A program made the position numbers and the translations under genes. From positions 18,912,501 through 18,976,500 of the forward strand of contig OZ018417.1 of the NCBI GenBank assembly GCA_963969595.1: a stretch of DNA of 64,000 bases. Reading direction: 5' to 3'. Position 1 is the stretch's first letter. Each line of letters begins with the position of its first letter. Below are positions 1 through 10,087 of this stretch, one piece after another. Origin of the DNA: Neckera pumila. Lineage: Eukaryota > Streptophyta > Bryopsida > Hypnales > Neckeraceae. The notes beneath the pieces were generated by a model, which had not been told where the DNA came from, did no database searches, and saw only the letters and a program-made list of their open reading frames with translations.

Positions 1-206
1 AGGCGAGTGCAGGCAGCGTTGATCTCATGAGTACTTGTTTTCTGCGTATGAGGTTTCGATCGACGACGGGGGGTGCATCGGATGAGTACTGATTGAAGAC
101 TTGGAGGAAGCGGTGGAGTGATCGCTGTGAAGATTTGAGCGGAGAGTTTTCTCTGTCTGTGTGTGTCTGCCTTTGTGTGTGTGTGTGCACGGTTTGTGTA
201 TCGAAA
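1..206 (+). other. 5' leader and upstream flank of the NRT2 gene
   Basis: No gene is seen here. A GT-rich low-complexity tract (about 157-200) lies just before the NRT2 ATG. An open frame runs into the NRT2 start from upstream but has no ATG of its own, so it does not move the start. A short ATG-initiated uORF begins at 82 and stops within four codons. Confidence 0.5.
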
Positions 207-3200
207 ATGGCGGACCAATCGACTTCTGGAGTTGGCCACAACACGGTCGGGGAGCCCGGGATGTCCATGCACGGCGTCTCCGGGAAGGAGCCCATGTACG
301 CATTCTCGGTGCAGCAAGGCAAAGAGAAGTTGCCCGACCCTTCCGCGGCGAAATTCTCCTTGCCAGTGGACTCGGAGCACAAGGCCAAGACCATCCGCAT
401 CTACAGCTTCGCGGCGCCGCACATGCGCACCTTCCATCTGTCGTGGATCTCCTTCTTCACGTGCTTCCTGTCCACGTTCGCCGCGCCGCCGCTCATCCCC
501 GTGATAAGGGACAACCTCAACCTCAACAAATCCGACATTGGGCATGCCGCCATCGCCTCCGTCTCGGGTAAGGCGCACTCTCTGACGCCATAGCCACCTA
601 GTTCAGGATGTGGCTTCTCTAAATCAGAGTCAATTTGAGCGCTTTTCCAGCCTTTTTTTGCCATGAAATCTGAGGCTGCATCTCAGGACCACAGGATATT
701 GAGAGTGTCGCAAACCAGTTCGCGAAAATTTAGTTCAGAACGCTGGAATCTGGAATTTTTGACCAATAATTCTTCGTCACTCATATTGGTAACACCTTTG
801 GTGACAAAAAGCTGCAGTAGGTTTCAGAGTTGTTCAAGAGTCAAAAAATGCTCAACGTTGATTGCGTACAAAGTTACTGTCAGAATAGTTTAAGAGGCCA
901 AATATATGCTGAACGTTAAACGTTCAAAATGTTGGGAGTACGAATAGTGAGTTTCACTCTTCTGACTGCAATGAGTTTGTTGAACCGAAAATTACATCTT
1001 AGCGCTTGAGTTCATCAAAGTTTGCCGTCGTAAGCTTGTTGAAATCCTGAGTATGAAACCCATTAGGAGGGACAAACCTGGTGATTACTAAACTCCATTT
1101 TTCTTCAGCTTTCTAATAAAGGAAGATGAGCTCCACCATCGAAAGCATGAAGATGAGTTACCAATGTTGAAAACTGTTAAGTTACGCACAGGAGTGACAA
1201 GAGCCTTTGAAGAATGTGAATTTCCAGCAATGAGAATCTTGACCGATGGAATTCGGCGGCTTCTCTGAAACTCAAATGGTGTTGCAATTTTTTTTTCTTA
1301 ATGGCAGGTTCGGTGTTGTCCCGTCTTCTGATGGGGACGGTGTGCGACCTGATTGGTCCTCGCTACGGGTGCGCTTTCCTGATCATGATCATCTCCCCGG
1401 CGGTGTACTCCATGGCGCTCGTCTCCGACGTCGGGGGCTTCATCACCGTGCGCTTCTTCATCGGATTCTCCCTGGCGACCTTCGTCTCGTGCCAGTTCTG
1501 GATGAGCTCCATGTTCAACAGCAAGATCGTCGGCACGGCCAATGGACTGGCGGCTGGGTGGGGCAACCTCGGTGGGGGCGCTACGCAACTCATCATGCCG
1601 CTCATCTACGACTTGATCAAAAACAGGTAACGCACTGCATTCATTTACCCAAACCAGTCATTTCAAATTTTGCTGGCGTGTCTCTAAGAGCCAAAATTGT
1701 GATGTTCAGAGTTCTTAAAAAAACTAGGATACAACTGATTTAGATTTGAGGCATCTACACCTTGATCCTTGAAAAGTTGCATTCAATTACGCAAATCATT
1801 CATTTCAAATTTGTGGCGTGGTTCTGAGAGCCAAATATTGATGTTCAAGTATCCTGAAGTAAAAGACACACTAGGATACAAGTGTTTTAGGTTTGAGGTG
1901 TCATGTATCAGCAGGTGATTGAAACGGTGCCAATTTCGCTGAAATCAGCCATTTTTTTGAATATGAAAATCTCTGAATATTTCGGCCATAGTTTACTCAT
2001 GCTTGGCTCTGTTTGTGTGATTAGTTTCCACTCTACACCCTTCACTGCATGGCGGCTCGCGTTTTTCGTGCCCGGCGTCATGCACACTCTCATGGGACTC
2101 CTCGTTTTGACGCTCGGTCAGGACCTTCCGGACGGGAACTACCATCAGCTTGAGAAAGAAGGTGCCAAGGTCAAGGATAGCGTCAAAAAGGTCAGTGCCA
2201 AGAATCCCCCCTTCCGGATTTCAAGTTTTAAGCGCCACCATTAAAGAAAAGGTATTTGAAATGGTCCCCGGAGGAACTTACAATGGTTCCCGCAATACTG
2301 ATGAATGTTTTCTAAGTACGCTTTTGCATCCATTTTTTGTCAACATGTTCCAATGAATTCCAGGCAGGATCCTAGAATCAGGGAATATCACTTGGCCTCC
2401 AATTGAGTAGAATGCACCCGGTGTTCAGAAGTGTCCAGAAGTTCTGCAAATGCTGCCGTTTGTCCAATTTCAGATTTCGAGCTATCTATGCTGCCGACTC
2501 ATGCCGGTGTCATGAGATCTTGCAAAATGGTGCCATTCGTAACGGGAATGGTGGTTTCTCTTTGCTGCGCAGGTATTGTTGAACGCGGTGACGAATTACA
2601 GGACATGGATCTTCTTCATGATGTACGGGTACAGTTTCGGCGTGGAGCTGACGGTGGACAACGTGATCGCGCAGTACTTCTACGACCGCTTCGACCTGAA
2701 CCTGTCCACGGCGGGCATCATCGCGTCCACTTTCGGCCTGATGAACTTCTTCGCCCGTCCCAGCGGGGGCATCATCTCGGACATCGTGGCCCATCGCTTC
2801 GGGATGCGCGGGCGCCTGTGGAATCTCTGGATCACCCAGACCGTGGGCGGCGTGCTGTGCATCTTGCTCGGGAAAATGGGCAACCTCTCCGCCGCCATCG
2901 CCGTCATGATCATCTTCTCTATCTTCGCGGAAGCCGCGTGCGGGGCGACTTTCGGCATCATCCCGTTCGTCTCGCGCAGGTCCGTCTTCAACCCTAACAC
3001 TCACACTCACTCACACACTTTTGCATTTCCTTATAGTCAGAATTTGTGTGCTATTTCTCTTGACTCTAACAGAGTGTGATGGTGAGAGTATAAGGAAGCC
3101 TGACTGGCGTATTGTGTAATGAACATATAAACCTAAGCAGGTTGTACTTATTCTTGGAGTCCATTTTTGCAATGTCTTATTATTATAATTTCGATGCTCC

Positions 3201-3782
3201 ATGTAATGGAGGGTTACATTCTGACCACAGAAGAACCCGTCCGCTCTACTGCAAACTGCCTTAGATTGAGTTTTGAATTGCGTGCCAGGGCTTAGGGTTT
3301 AGGGTTCAGGGTTTAGAGTTTTGAATTGTTCAAGACGTTGGGCATTCCACCTCCATTGATCATCATTTGTCGCGCGCAGGTCGCTGGGTGTGATCTCCGG
3401 GTTCACGGGCGCAGGCGGGAACGTGGGCTCCATCATCTGTACAACGGTCTTTTTCACGAACACTTCCTACGCGACTGAACAGGGGATCACGTACATGGGC
3501 ATCATGATTGTCTGCGTGTCCACCCTGGTGTTGCTGGTGTATTTCCCGCAGTGGGGCGGCATGTTCTGCCCGGCCTCGAAGTCCTCGGAGGAGGATTACT
3601 ACGCGTCGGAGTGGAGTGCGGATGAGCAAGACAGGGGCTTGCATTCGAACAGTATGAAATTTGCTGCTAATGCGAGGAGTGAGCGCGGCAAGAAAGGAAA
3701 CTCCCCCGATGTCACCAGCCATCCCATCGACGACAAGGCTGCCAACAATGGTCTTGGCAGAATCCATGAAGCTGTTGTGTAA
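207..3782 (+). CDS. NRT2: High-affinity nitrate transporter, NRT2 family (MFS, NNP subfamily)
   Basis: A plasma-membrane proton-coupled nitrate importer of the nitrate/nitrite porter family; plant NRT2 proteins usually work with the small partner NAR2/NRT3, which is not in this window. Coding exons 207-567, 1308-1626, 2025-2190, 2573-2979 and 3380-3782 join in frame through GT-AG introns to 551 aa, close to the family length. The family signature AGWGNLGGG lies at about residues 203-211, followed by the loop [18 protein letters not shown] and a second glycine-rich motif AGGNVG at about 429-434. The N-terminus is long and cytosolic, starting MADQSTSG, and the hydrophilic C-tail is rich in Ser and Lys. 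The ATG at 207 is the first in-frame ATG after a GT-rich leader. Intron 4 is flanked by a 10-bp direct repeat. Family assignment is firm; which paralogue it is cannot be told. Confidence 0.95.
3292..3316 (+). repeat. Short interstitial telomere-like repeat in NRT2 intron 4
   Basis: Three to four degenerate TTTAGGG units lie inside the last NRT2 intron. Such short plant telomere-type motifs (telo-boxes) are common near plant genes, and this is not a chromosome end. Confidence 0.6.
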
Positions 3783-4840
3783 ACTTCGAGCGATCACAAA
3801 TGCGTGCAATTTGTTACTGATTTTGTGCCGGAAGATGTCGCTTAGAATGCATGAATCTCTAGTCGAATTACAGCGCTAGCTAGATCTTCGAATTCCACAG
3901 CATAGTCATGTTATCAATTGGTCAGTTGGATGGTTGTACAGATGTGGTTTAGATTCCTGGCACGATTTCGTGCATGGAGTAGTTGCGATCGGAGTATATT
4001 TGAACCTCAGAATCGCCGAATGTTCGGTATCATGTAGAACTTACTGCATCTGGGTTGTAAGAGTATTTAAAGTAGGTTCGCATTCAAAATTCGCTCCTTA
4101 CGTGCGTTGGTCAATATATCTATTCTGGCACTGAATTTGTTGTTTAAAAGTACGTTGGTCAATAAATCTGTTCTATAGCCTCAATAGAACTCTTTTCTGG
4201 AACTCTTTGCTGTAGAGGAAGTGCGTTGGTCAATATATCTATTCTGGCACTGAATTTGTTGTTTAAAAGTACGTTGGTCAATAAATCTGTTCTATAACCT
4301 CAATAGAACTCTTTTCTGGAACTCTTTGCTGTAGAGGTCACAAGGCATGGATCGAAGATGACGAGCATTGTTGTATCATAGTGTTGATTTTCTTTACCGG
4401 TCATGGTGTCCCATGGGAATCCAACTATGTTCAACCATGCCCAGCCCCGTGGCAAGCAATGTTAATTCCCAGAATGAGGCTCTTCTTTCACTTTACCCAG
4501 ACTATTATGTTGCACACTGTTGTTTACTCAAAAGTAAAGAATGTAACAGCTATTCAGTGTGAGTGTTCCCCCTTCGAGACTGGAGTGATCCTTCTTCATG
4601 ATAAGCGAGTGCTCAATTGGGCTGTCCCTGCGCTTTTTCTGTGTTGCTACATATTTATAGGAAATCTTTGTTTTCTAGTTGAATCTGTCATTTCCTTATC
4701 CTTTCGGAAATTCGGAGATTCTCCGAGAGATTTTGGAGGCCAAGAAGCACAAGCAGCATGTACTGATGGGAATCTATTACTGATACCCGAGGAGTCCAAA
4801 CCAGATAGAAAGACATAATATTATTTGTGTGAAAAATTCA
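3783..4840. other. NRT2 3' flank, no recognised gene
   Basis: This holds the presumed NRT2 3' UTR, then a 119-bp tandem duplication (4102-4337). An open frame at about 4381-4818 (+) matches no family I know and has no codon or motif pattern that would support it as a gene. Confidence 0.5.
4102..4337 (+). repeat. Two-copy 119-bp tandem duplication
   Basis: Copies start at 4102 and 4221, each with GTGCGTTGGTCAATATATCT, and are nearly identical to the end at 4337. Inside each unit the phrase CGTTGGTCAAT occurs twice, so the unit may itself be an older duplication. The near-identity implies a recent event downstream of NRT2. Confidence 0.9.
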
Positions 4841-4855
4841 CAGTTTTTGGTATTT
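4841..4855. repeat. LINE target-site duplication, left copy
   Basis: The 15-mer CAGTTTTTGGTATTT is repeated exactly at 5483-5497 and brackets the LINE fragment. It lies directly next to the T-rich (poly-A complement) end, as expected for target-primed reverse transcription. Confidence 0.85.
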
Positions 4856-5482
4856 TTTATTTTATTTTTGATAACAAATGGAGAACCATTGCATTAAAAA
4901 ACCAAGTAACAGTCAAGCCAGAAGGCTGGACAAATGAAGAGAATCCAAGCAAAGAAAGAAAAGAGGAAAAAGATAGGACAGGCTAAAGAAACGAGCAGGA
5001 GGGCGGACCTTCTTTGCTCCAAGTAATCGAACCTCTAGATCTATTGCCAAGCACCGAAGGGTGAAGCCAAATGCAATCAAAGTTAAACCAAATTCTATTC
5101 AAGTCTTGCAGTCGGTATTTAGCAGCAAGTGTAGCCTTAAGGAAGGCCGCTCGACCAAAATCCATCAATGCATCCCATAAAGCTTTTTGGAGAAGTTGAG
5201 TCAACTAACGGTCTTGGGCAAAAATGAGGTGGTTATGCATTATCCAGCACAGCCAAAGCTCCGCGCCACGAATGAGTGACCATATAGTACGAGATTTATG
5301 AAATATCCTAGGAGTTGGGACCCCAAAGATGCATTGAATGGCATCAAGTCTAGGATGGAGGCCCAATATTGGTGATGCCCCTCTAACATGATGAATAATT
5401 GATTGAGCATAATCCCAAATCTCTTAGGCTCACGAGCATTCAAAGAATCTGTGGAGGGGAGTCTCAGTATCTCCAGATACAT
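4856..5482 (-). mobile_element. 5'-truncated LINE (non-LTR retrotransposon) insertion
   Basis: On the minus strand the body starts at 5482 and ends in an A-rich tail at 4856-4877. It carries the C-terminal zinc-binding end of a LINE reverse transcriptase: GDTETPLHRFFECS, then EIWDYAQ, then LWLCWIMHNHLIFAQDR. The coding stretch is broken by three in-frame stops, two close together after FFECS and one after FAQDR. The element is cut at its 5' end within the zinc-knuckle region and is flanked by a perfect 15-bp target-site duplication (4841-4855 and 5483-5497). Truncation, A-tail and target duplication together diagnose a dead LINE copy. The clade (L1-like is most likely in plants) is inferred. 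Confidence 0.85.
4984..5480 (-). pseudogene. Broken reverse-transcriptase C-terminus (zf-RVT type) of the LINE
   Basis: This is the protein remnant inside the LINE above. The zinc-binding motif region comes first, followed by a tryptophan-rich tail. Three in-frame stops show it is not coding now. The surviving part corresponds to the extreme C-terminus of ORF2; no polymerase or endonuclease domain remains. Confidence 0.75.
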
Positions 5483-5497
5483 CAGTTTTTGGTATTT
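5483..5497. repeat. LINE target-site duplication, right copy
   Basis: Exact match to 4841-4855, at the 5' (truncated) end of the LINE. Confidence 0.85.
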
Positions 5498-6397
5498 GAC
5501 ACAGGAACAGTTTCCATCATAACTATAATCGAAGCCTTGAAAAATCAATTTCTATTCTCATCACCAATCTCAAACCCTAAAGCCAAACGCACAACAGAGC
5601 AAAATCCAGCAGACGTGTATTAAATCATGTATCATGCCAGAACTCATCAGCTGCACTCACATTGCCATCGAACGAGAAAACAAACGATGCCCTGCGAAGC
5701 TCTAGCATCAATTAATTATTGCCAATGTTCACAAGGTGTGCTCAGTTTGGATGGTCATCATGGTTAGAGACTTGCTTATCTGCACGTATCCTGAAAGAAA
5801 GTGCGCTAAGATAGATAGACCTACTGCAACACATCGCACATTCTTATTCATTTTAAAATCAGATAATTCTACATTATTCCTTGTCTCAAAGCCAAGTGCA
5901 TAAAGTACAAATTCCTGGTCTCAATCTGAGCCTATACAACAGAAAATCTAAAACGCTAACACAGCTAATGAGCAACGACAAAAAAGCTTTCGTCTCCAGC
6001 CTCACAGACCCTCTCAGAAATCAAGAACAATAGACAGATAAAACCCATCACAGTAATTCACTATCCACAATATTTATATACCACCACTCAAAGACAACTA
6101 TGCATCATAAAACTGCCATCAATTTCTTGTCTCAAACCCAGGGCATAAAGTACAAATTCTTGGCCACTACAAAAGCCAGAGAAAACCTAAACTTCAGCCT
6201 CTAAAACGGAAAAAACAAATTCCTGAAAAGACCCTTTTTAGACCTCCAAACGCATCGACTCCAACCTCACACAGAGACTCAGAAACGGGATACCAAAAGG
6301 ACCGAAGAAAAAGCCAGAAGCGCTCAGAAGTGCTCAAATGCTACTCATCCCTATCCACACTATTCACACCCCTAAACCCTAAACCCTAACACCTAAA
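5498..6397. other. 3' flank of the LEA gene; no gene seen
   Basis: This is presumed to include the 3' UTR of the minus-strand LEA gene. A run of three CCCTAAA units (6370-6389) lies about 10 bases past the LEA stop codon. Nothing else recognisable is seen. Confidence 0.5.
6370..6389. repeat. Telomere-type motif (CCCTAAA x3)
   Basis: Near-perfect plant telomeric heptamers just downstream of the LEA stop, probably in the 3' UTR. Short telo-box arrays are frequent in plant transcribed regions. Confidence 0.7.
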
Positions 6398-8964
6398 TCA
6401 CTTGTCACCAACACGCTCACCAGGTGCATTCACAGTGTCTTGAATTGCCTTGGAAGCGTCTCCCAGAATGTTGGTAATCCCGCCCAGCAACCCTTTGGCA
6501 TCCTTCTTCGTCTCTTCAGCTTTCGGGTACACGTCGTCATTGGTGGCCTTGCCGAAGGTTTCGTCACTTTCGCGCACCCACTCACCGTCGGCTGTGTATT
6601 CTCCGCGAGCTTTCGCCTCGTCAGCGCGAGCAGAAGCAGCTTTGGCAGCGTCGGCAGTTTTCTCATGAATGTTCTCTCCCGCCTCGTTTGCCTTCTCCTT
6701 CGTGGCTCCCACAGCGTTCCCGATTGTGTCCTTCACCTGTTTAACGAAACAATTGCGCACCTTTTAGCAAAAATTTTGGCTAATTTCATGTAGGACTTGC
6801 TACAAAGAAGTTGTCAACATGTATCAAATGCGGACGGATGTCGTGAGATGCTACATAACTATTGAAGAAACCGCGAAAAATGGTATAGCAAAAATCGAAC
6901 AAATTTGAGAAAAGATGGCTGTATCCCTGACCTGTCCGGCCTTCTCCTTCACGACATTGCCGGCCGCGCCCGCGGAACCTTGAACAGCACCTGCGAATTC
7001 GTTGGCTTTGGTTTTGGTTTGATCCCATTTCTGGCCAGCGTCGTCCTTGGCTTCGTCCACGTTGGGCTGGTGAGCGCTTGCGGCTTTGTCAGCTTCGCTC
7101 TTGATGTCGCCCGCCGTGTTCTTCACAGTGTCCTTGGCGTCGACTGCATTTCCCTTCAGGGAGTCCTTGGCATCGCCAAGATTGTCCGCCGCTTCCTTCG
7201 CCGTGTCCTCCACTGCGTCTGTGGTTTCGGTCGCCTTCCTGGAAGCTTTGTCAGCTGCGTCCCCGGCAGTGTCCTTCGCTGCTTCCTTGGTTCTATTTGC
7301 TGAATTGGCCGCGTTCTCTGCTGCATCATCAGCCTTGCCCTTTACATCCCGTGCCGTGCCCTTCGCTGCGTCCTTGGTTTCATTCGCCTTATTGGCCGCT
7401 TTCTTCGATGTATCATCAGCAGTGCCCTTCACATCCCGTGCCGTGCCCTTCGCTGCATCCTTGGTTTCATTCGCCTTATTGGCCGCTTTCTTTGATGTAT
7501 CATCAGCACTGCCCTTCACATCCCGTGCCGTGCCCTTCGCTGCGTCCTTGGTTTCATTAGCCTTATTGGCCGCTTTCTTAGATGTATCATCAGCAGTGCC
7601 CTTCACATCCCCGGCCTTGCCCTTCGCTGCGTCCTTGGTTTCATTTGCCTTATTGGTAGCTTTCTTTGATGTATCATCAGCCTTGCCCTTCACATCCCCG
7701 GCCTTGCCCTTGACTGCGTCCTTTGCATCCTCAGCCTCTTCACCCGAGGTCTTCGTCGCGGATTCAGCACTGCGCTTCGTGTCGTCAGCCTTATTCTTCG
7801 CTGCGTCCTTGGATTTGGTTGCCTTGGATCTCGCTTCGTCTGTCTTCTTTTCCACATCTCCTTTCACATCCTCGGCCTTCTCCTTCGCTGCGTCCGCAGC
7901 CTCACCGCCTAAATTCTTCGTATTCTTGGCGGTTGTGTCTACGGTATCGCTAACGCCCTTGCCGAAATTGGACGCGACGTCCTGCACACCAGGACCAATC
8001 CCAACTACATCAAAACCAGCGAACAATCAAACTTCACGAAGAATGTAAACCAAAAGCAGAGGATACTGTAACCGTTAGGAACCAAATTCCATCTCCTATA
8101 CCAACTCTGCACCAACAGGAACGCATCTCTTCTCATACACTTGGTTAGCATTCAATTAGCAATTTGGGTGTCAGCATCACATGGTAAGCTTCTAACCACT
8201 GATGTTCGAGTAGAATGGACTTACTCCACTTCCACTTCCAGTGATCTACAGCCTCCTACTTTGAAATTGCATAAGAAATTCATACACGGTGTGAAAAATT
8301 TCATCTCAACAAACAGGTGTGGTTCTTACACCCGAAAGATCTCCACAGCTCCATAGTAATCTCCCTAATACCCCATCTTGTCTAAAAGACTCCCAAATGA
8401 CAGAAAATACCCCATATTTTGCACGGGAAATTACTCCCACGCCAGCAACCAAACCCCAAGAAAACAGACAGAGTCAAATCCTGAAAACCCTTGAACTGGA
8501 GTTTCAAACCACCCCCACTCACCGAAGCATCGCTGGCTGCATTTTCAGCCTTGTTTCCACTTCCAGTGATCTACAGGCTCTTTCTTTGAAAATGCATAAG
8601 AAATTCATACACGATGTGACAAAATTCATCTCAACAAATGTGGTTCTCAGACCCGAAAGATCTGTTCACAGCCCAACAGTGATCTCCCTAACACCCCATT
8701 TCGTCAAAAAGACTCTCAAGTCCCAGAAAATCCTATCATTTGCACGGGAAACTACTCCCACGCGGCAGCAACCAAACCCCGAAACAAGAAAACAGGGAGA
8801 CTCAAACCCTGACAGAGCTGCAGAGTTTCAAACCACCCCCACAGACTCACCGAAGCCTCGTTGGCTGCATCTTCGGCCTTGTTTCCCACCTCCTTGCTGG
8901 CGTCTTTAGCATCATCGTTGCCCTTGTGAGCCGTTGCAGCATAGCTCTTCTTGTCCCCTGCCAT
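6398..8964 (-). CDS. Group-3 late embryogenesis abundant (LEA_4) protein
   Basis: A hydrophilic, Lys/Ala/Asp/Thr-rich protein of the desiccation-linked LEA group 3. Such proteins are disordered in solution, fold into amphipathic helices on drying, and protect membranes and proteins. Exons read on the minus strand are 8964-8851, 7981-6932 and 6736-6398, all phase 0, giving 38+350+112 = 500 aa. ATG at 8964 begins MAGDKKSYAATAHKG, and there is no signal peptide. The centre has a 29-residue repeat with core KANETKDAAKG (about residues 138-255). Flanks carry degenerate 11-mer-like units such as KAEDVKG. The C-terminal exon is distinct, with the GEYTADGEWVRESDE stretch. Two ABA-type ACGT elements lie about 275-310 bp upstream. 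Intron 1 contains a MITE-like copy and a duplicated copy of the exon-1 end. Confidence 0.9.
7333..7722 (-). repeat. 87-bp in-frame coding tandem repeat in the LEA gene
   Basis: Unit starts fall at 7333, 7420, 7507, 7594 and 7681, exactly 87 bp apart: four full units and a partial one, encoding a 29-residue helix module. Units are very similar at the DNA level, which points to recent expansion or ongoing homogenisation. The exact multiple of three keeps the frame. Confidence 0.9.
8057..8390. mobile_element. MITE-like element in LEA intron 1 (CTAAGGTAGRGG family)
   Basis: One end is preserved (AGAGGATACTGTAACC at about 8058), followed by the family body, including CATCTCTTCTCATACACTTG, GCATAAGAAATTCATACA and the AGATCTC-CACAG block. 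The other terminal repeat is lost, apparently because the local tandem duplication replaced it. Related copies lie at 12810-13163, 15262-15650 and 59251-59440. Confidence 0.65.
8231..8886. repeat. Tandem duplication of about 325 bp spanning LEA intron 1 and the exon-1 end
   Basis: Unit 1 starts at 8231 and unit 2 at 8556, both with TCCACTTCCAGTGATCTACA. Unit 2 contains the last part of exon 1 and its donor; unit 1 carries a diverged copy of the same exon end and donor. Divergence of several percent with small indels puts it older than the 119-bp repeat near NRT2. Confidence 0.85.
8523..8570 (-). other. Potential cassette exon (duplicated LEA exon-1 end)
   Basis: On the minus strand a GTAG acceptor precedes 48 nt, phase 0, encoding ITGSGNKAENAASDAS, followed by TCG then GTGAGT, the same donor as exon 1. 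Including it would add 16 residues without breaking the frame. The polypyrimidine tract before the acceptor is poor, so it may be unused. Confidence 0.35.
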
Positions 8965-8974
8965 CACACAACCT

Positions 8975-8998
8975 CTTCCTTCCTTCCTTCCTTCCTTC
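8975..8998 (-). repeat. (GGAA)n tract in the LEA 5' leader
   Basis: Six tetranucleotide units (TTCC on the plus strand) just upstream of the LEA start codon, in the presumed 5' UTR. Confidence 0.8.
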
Positions 8999-9236
8999 CG
9001 TCCGGTTGCACAAACTAGAAATGTGGGGTGGAGCTAAGCTTATCACAAATGGAAAGATGAATGTGTTCTTCTGGATTGGTGTCCAAAGTTATCAACAAGA
9101 GGATTGAATGCGACGCTGGAACGTAAACTGAGAGTGCGAATGGAGACTGCGAAGGGATGGGTTTTTGTTATGTTATAGCCTGCGTGACCGGGGCTGCGCT
9201 GCCGCCACCTCAACCCCAGCATGTGAGCTTGATCCT

Positions 9237-9276
9237 CCACGTGGTGAGCATCCAATGTGGGCAGTGTCTGACACGT
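9237..9276 (-). promoter_or_regulatory. Pair of ABA-response-type elements upstream of the LEA gene
   Basis: CCACGTGG (9237-9244) contains the palindromic CACGTG G-box. ACGTGTC on the minus strand (9276-9270) is a classical ABRE core. They lie 273-312 bp before the ATG and about 25 bp apart. bZIP factors of the ABF/AREB group bind such pairs in many LEA promoters. Presence is seen; function is inferred. Confidence 0.55.
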
Positions 9277-10087
9277 AGTATGTCAGTTGCGAGTTCGGTT
9301 CTTGGATTGACCGTAGATGAGGTTGCTGGGCTTAGGGCTGGGGTGGGGGGGACCGGCTGGGGGCAAGCGCCACCTGGAAAGCCGGTAGCAGAGCGGAGGT
9401 GCTGCATGAGTGCAGGGGTTGTGATTGGCCCTAGAATTTCAAGACCTATCCACCTTCCAAAATAGGGGTGCCTTTTGCACTATGCAGATGTATTAACTGT
9501 GTTAGACCCCATTGTTTGTACCTCAAACTTTATGTTCCACCCTTGAAAACTGTGTTAGACTGCATTGTTTGTACCTCAAAATTTGTGTCAGAGCATACAA
9601 TACGTCAAGTTGGGGGCACTTTATTTGGCCATTCACTCTTCAACATTTGAAGTGGCTGGGCATTTTTGGTGAGTCCATGTGCTTGCCATAGGGCAACAAT
9701 CTTTGCCTGATGTACCAATTGAATGAGTTGACCCTATTTTGCATGTTGTGGTGGTGATGCTTTTAGTTTGACAACAAGGCAATAAAGTGTAGCTTCTCCC
9801 TACTCACATAGAAGTGAAAGCAATAAAAGCATCATGAAACTCAATGAAGGCAATTCTGACTCTGAAAACCCCAATAAATCACGTCCAATTCTCACTCAGC
9901 ATGGTACTTACCTTAGTTCTTAGCTTGACTCTTACCTTTGCAATGGGGAATGCAGTTGTGGATGAACACTGCACAACCACTAAGGTAGAAGCACCCAATT
10001 CAGACTTGAATCATTTACAGACACCTATCATACTACTAAAATCATAAATCCCTCTGTAATATCACAAATGCTACCATTAATAATAGG

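Noticed and set aside
93..206. In-frame N-terminal extension of NRT2
   Set aside because: It has no ATG and translates a GT-microsatellite ([10 protein letters not shown]). NRT2 proteins begin near the MADQ start.
4381..4818. 145-codon open frame downstream of NRT2
   Set aside because: No motif, no splice context and no recognisable family. AT-rich DNA of this size yields such frames by chance.
3292..6389. Telomere-type motifs as evidence of a former chromosome end
   Set aside because: Each site has only three or four units inside or next to a gene. Plant telo-boxes of this size are routine.
7333..7722. Regularly spaced repeats that could be mistaken for a CRISPR array
   Set aside because: There are no unique spacers. 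It is a coding tandem repeat with exact 87-bp period in a eukaryotic exon.
7086..8048. Long antisense open frame (320 codons) across the LEA exon
   Set aside because: It is the mirror of the codon-biased, stop-poor LEA repeat. Introns, phase and protein pattern support the minus strand only.
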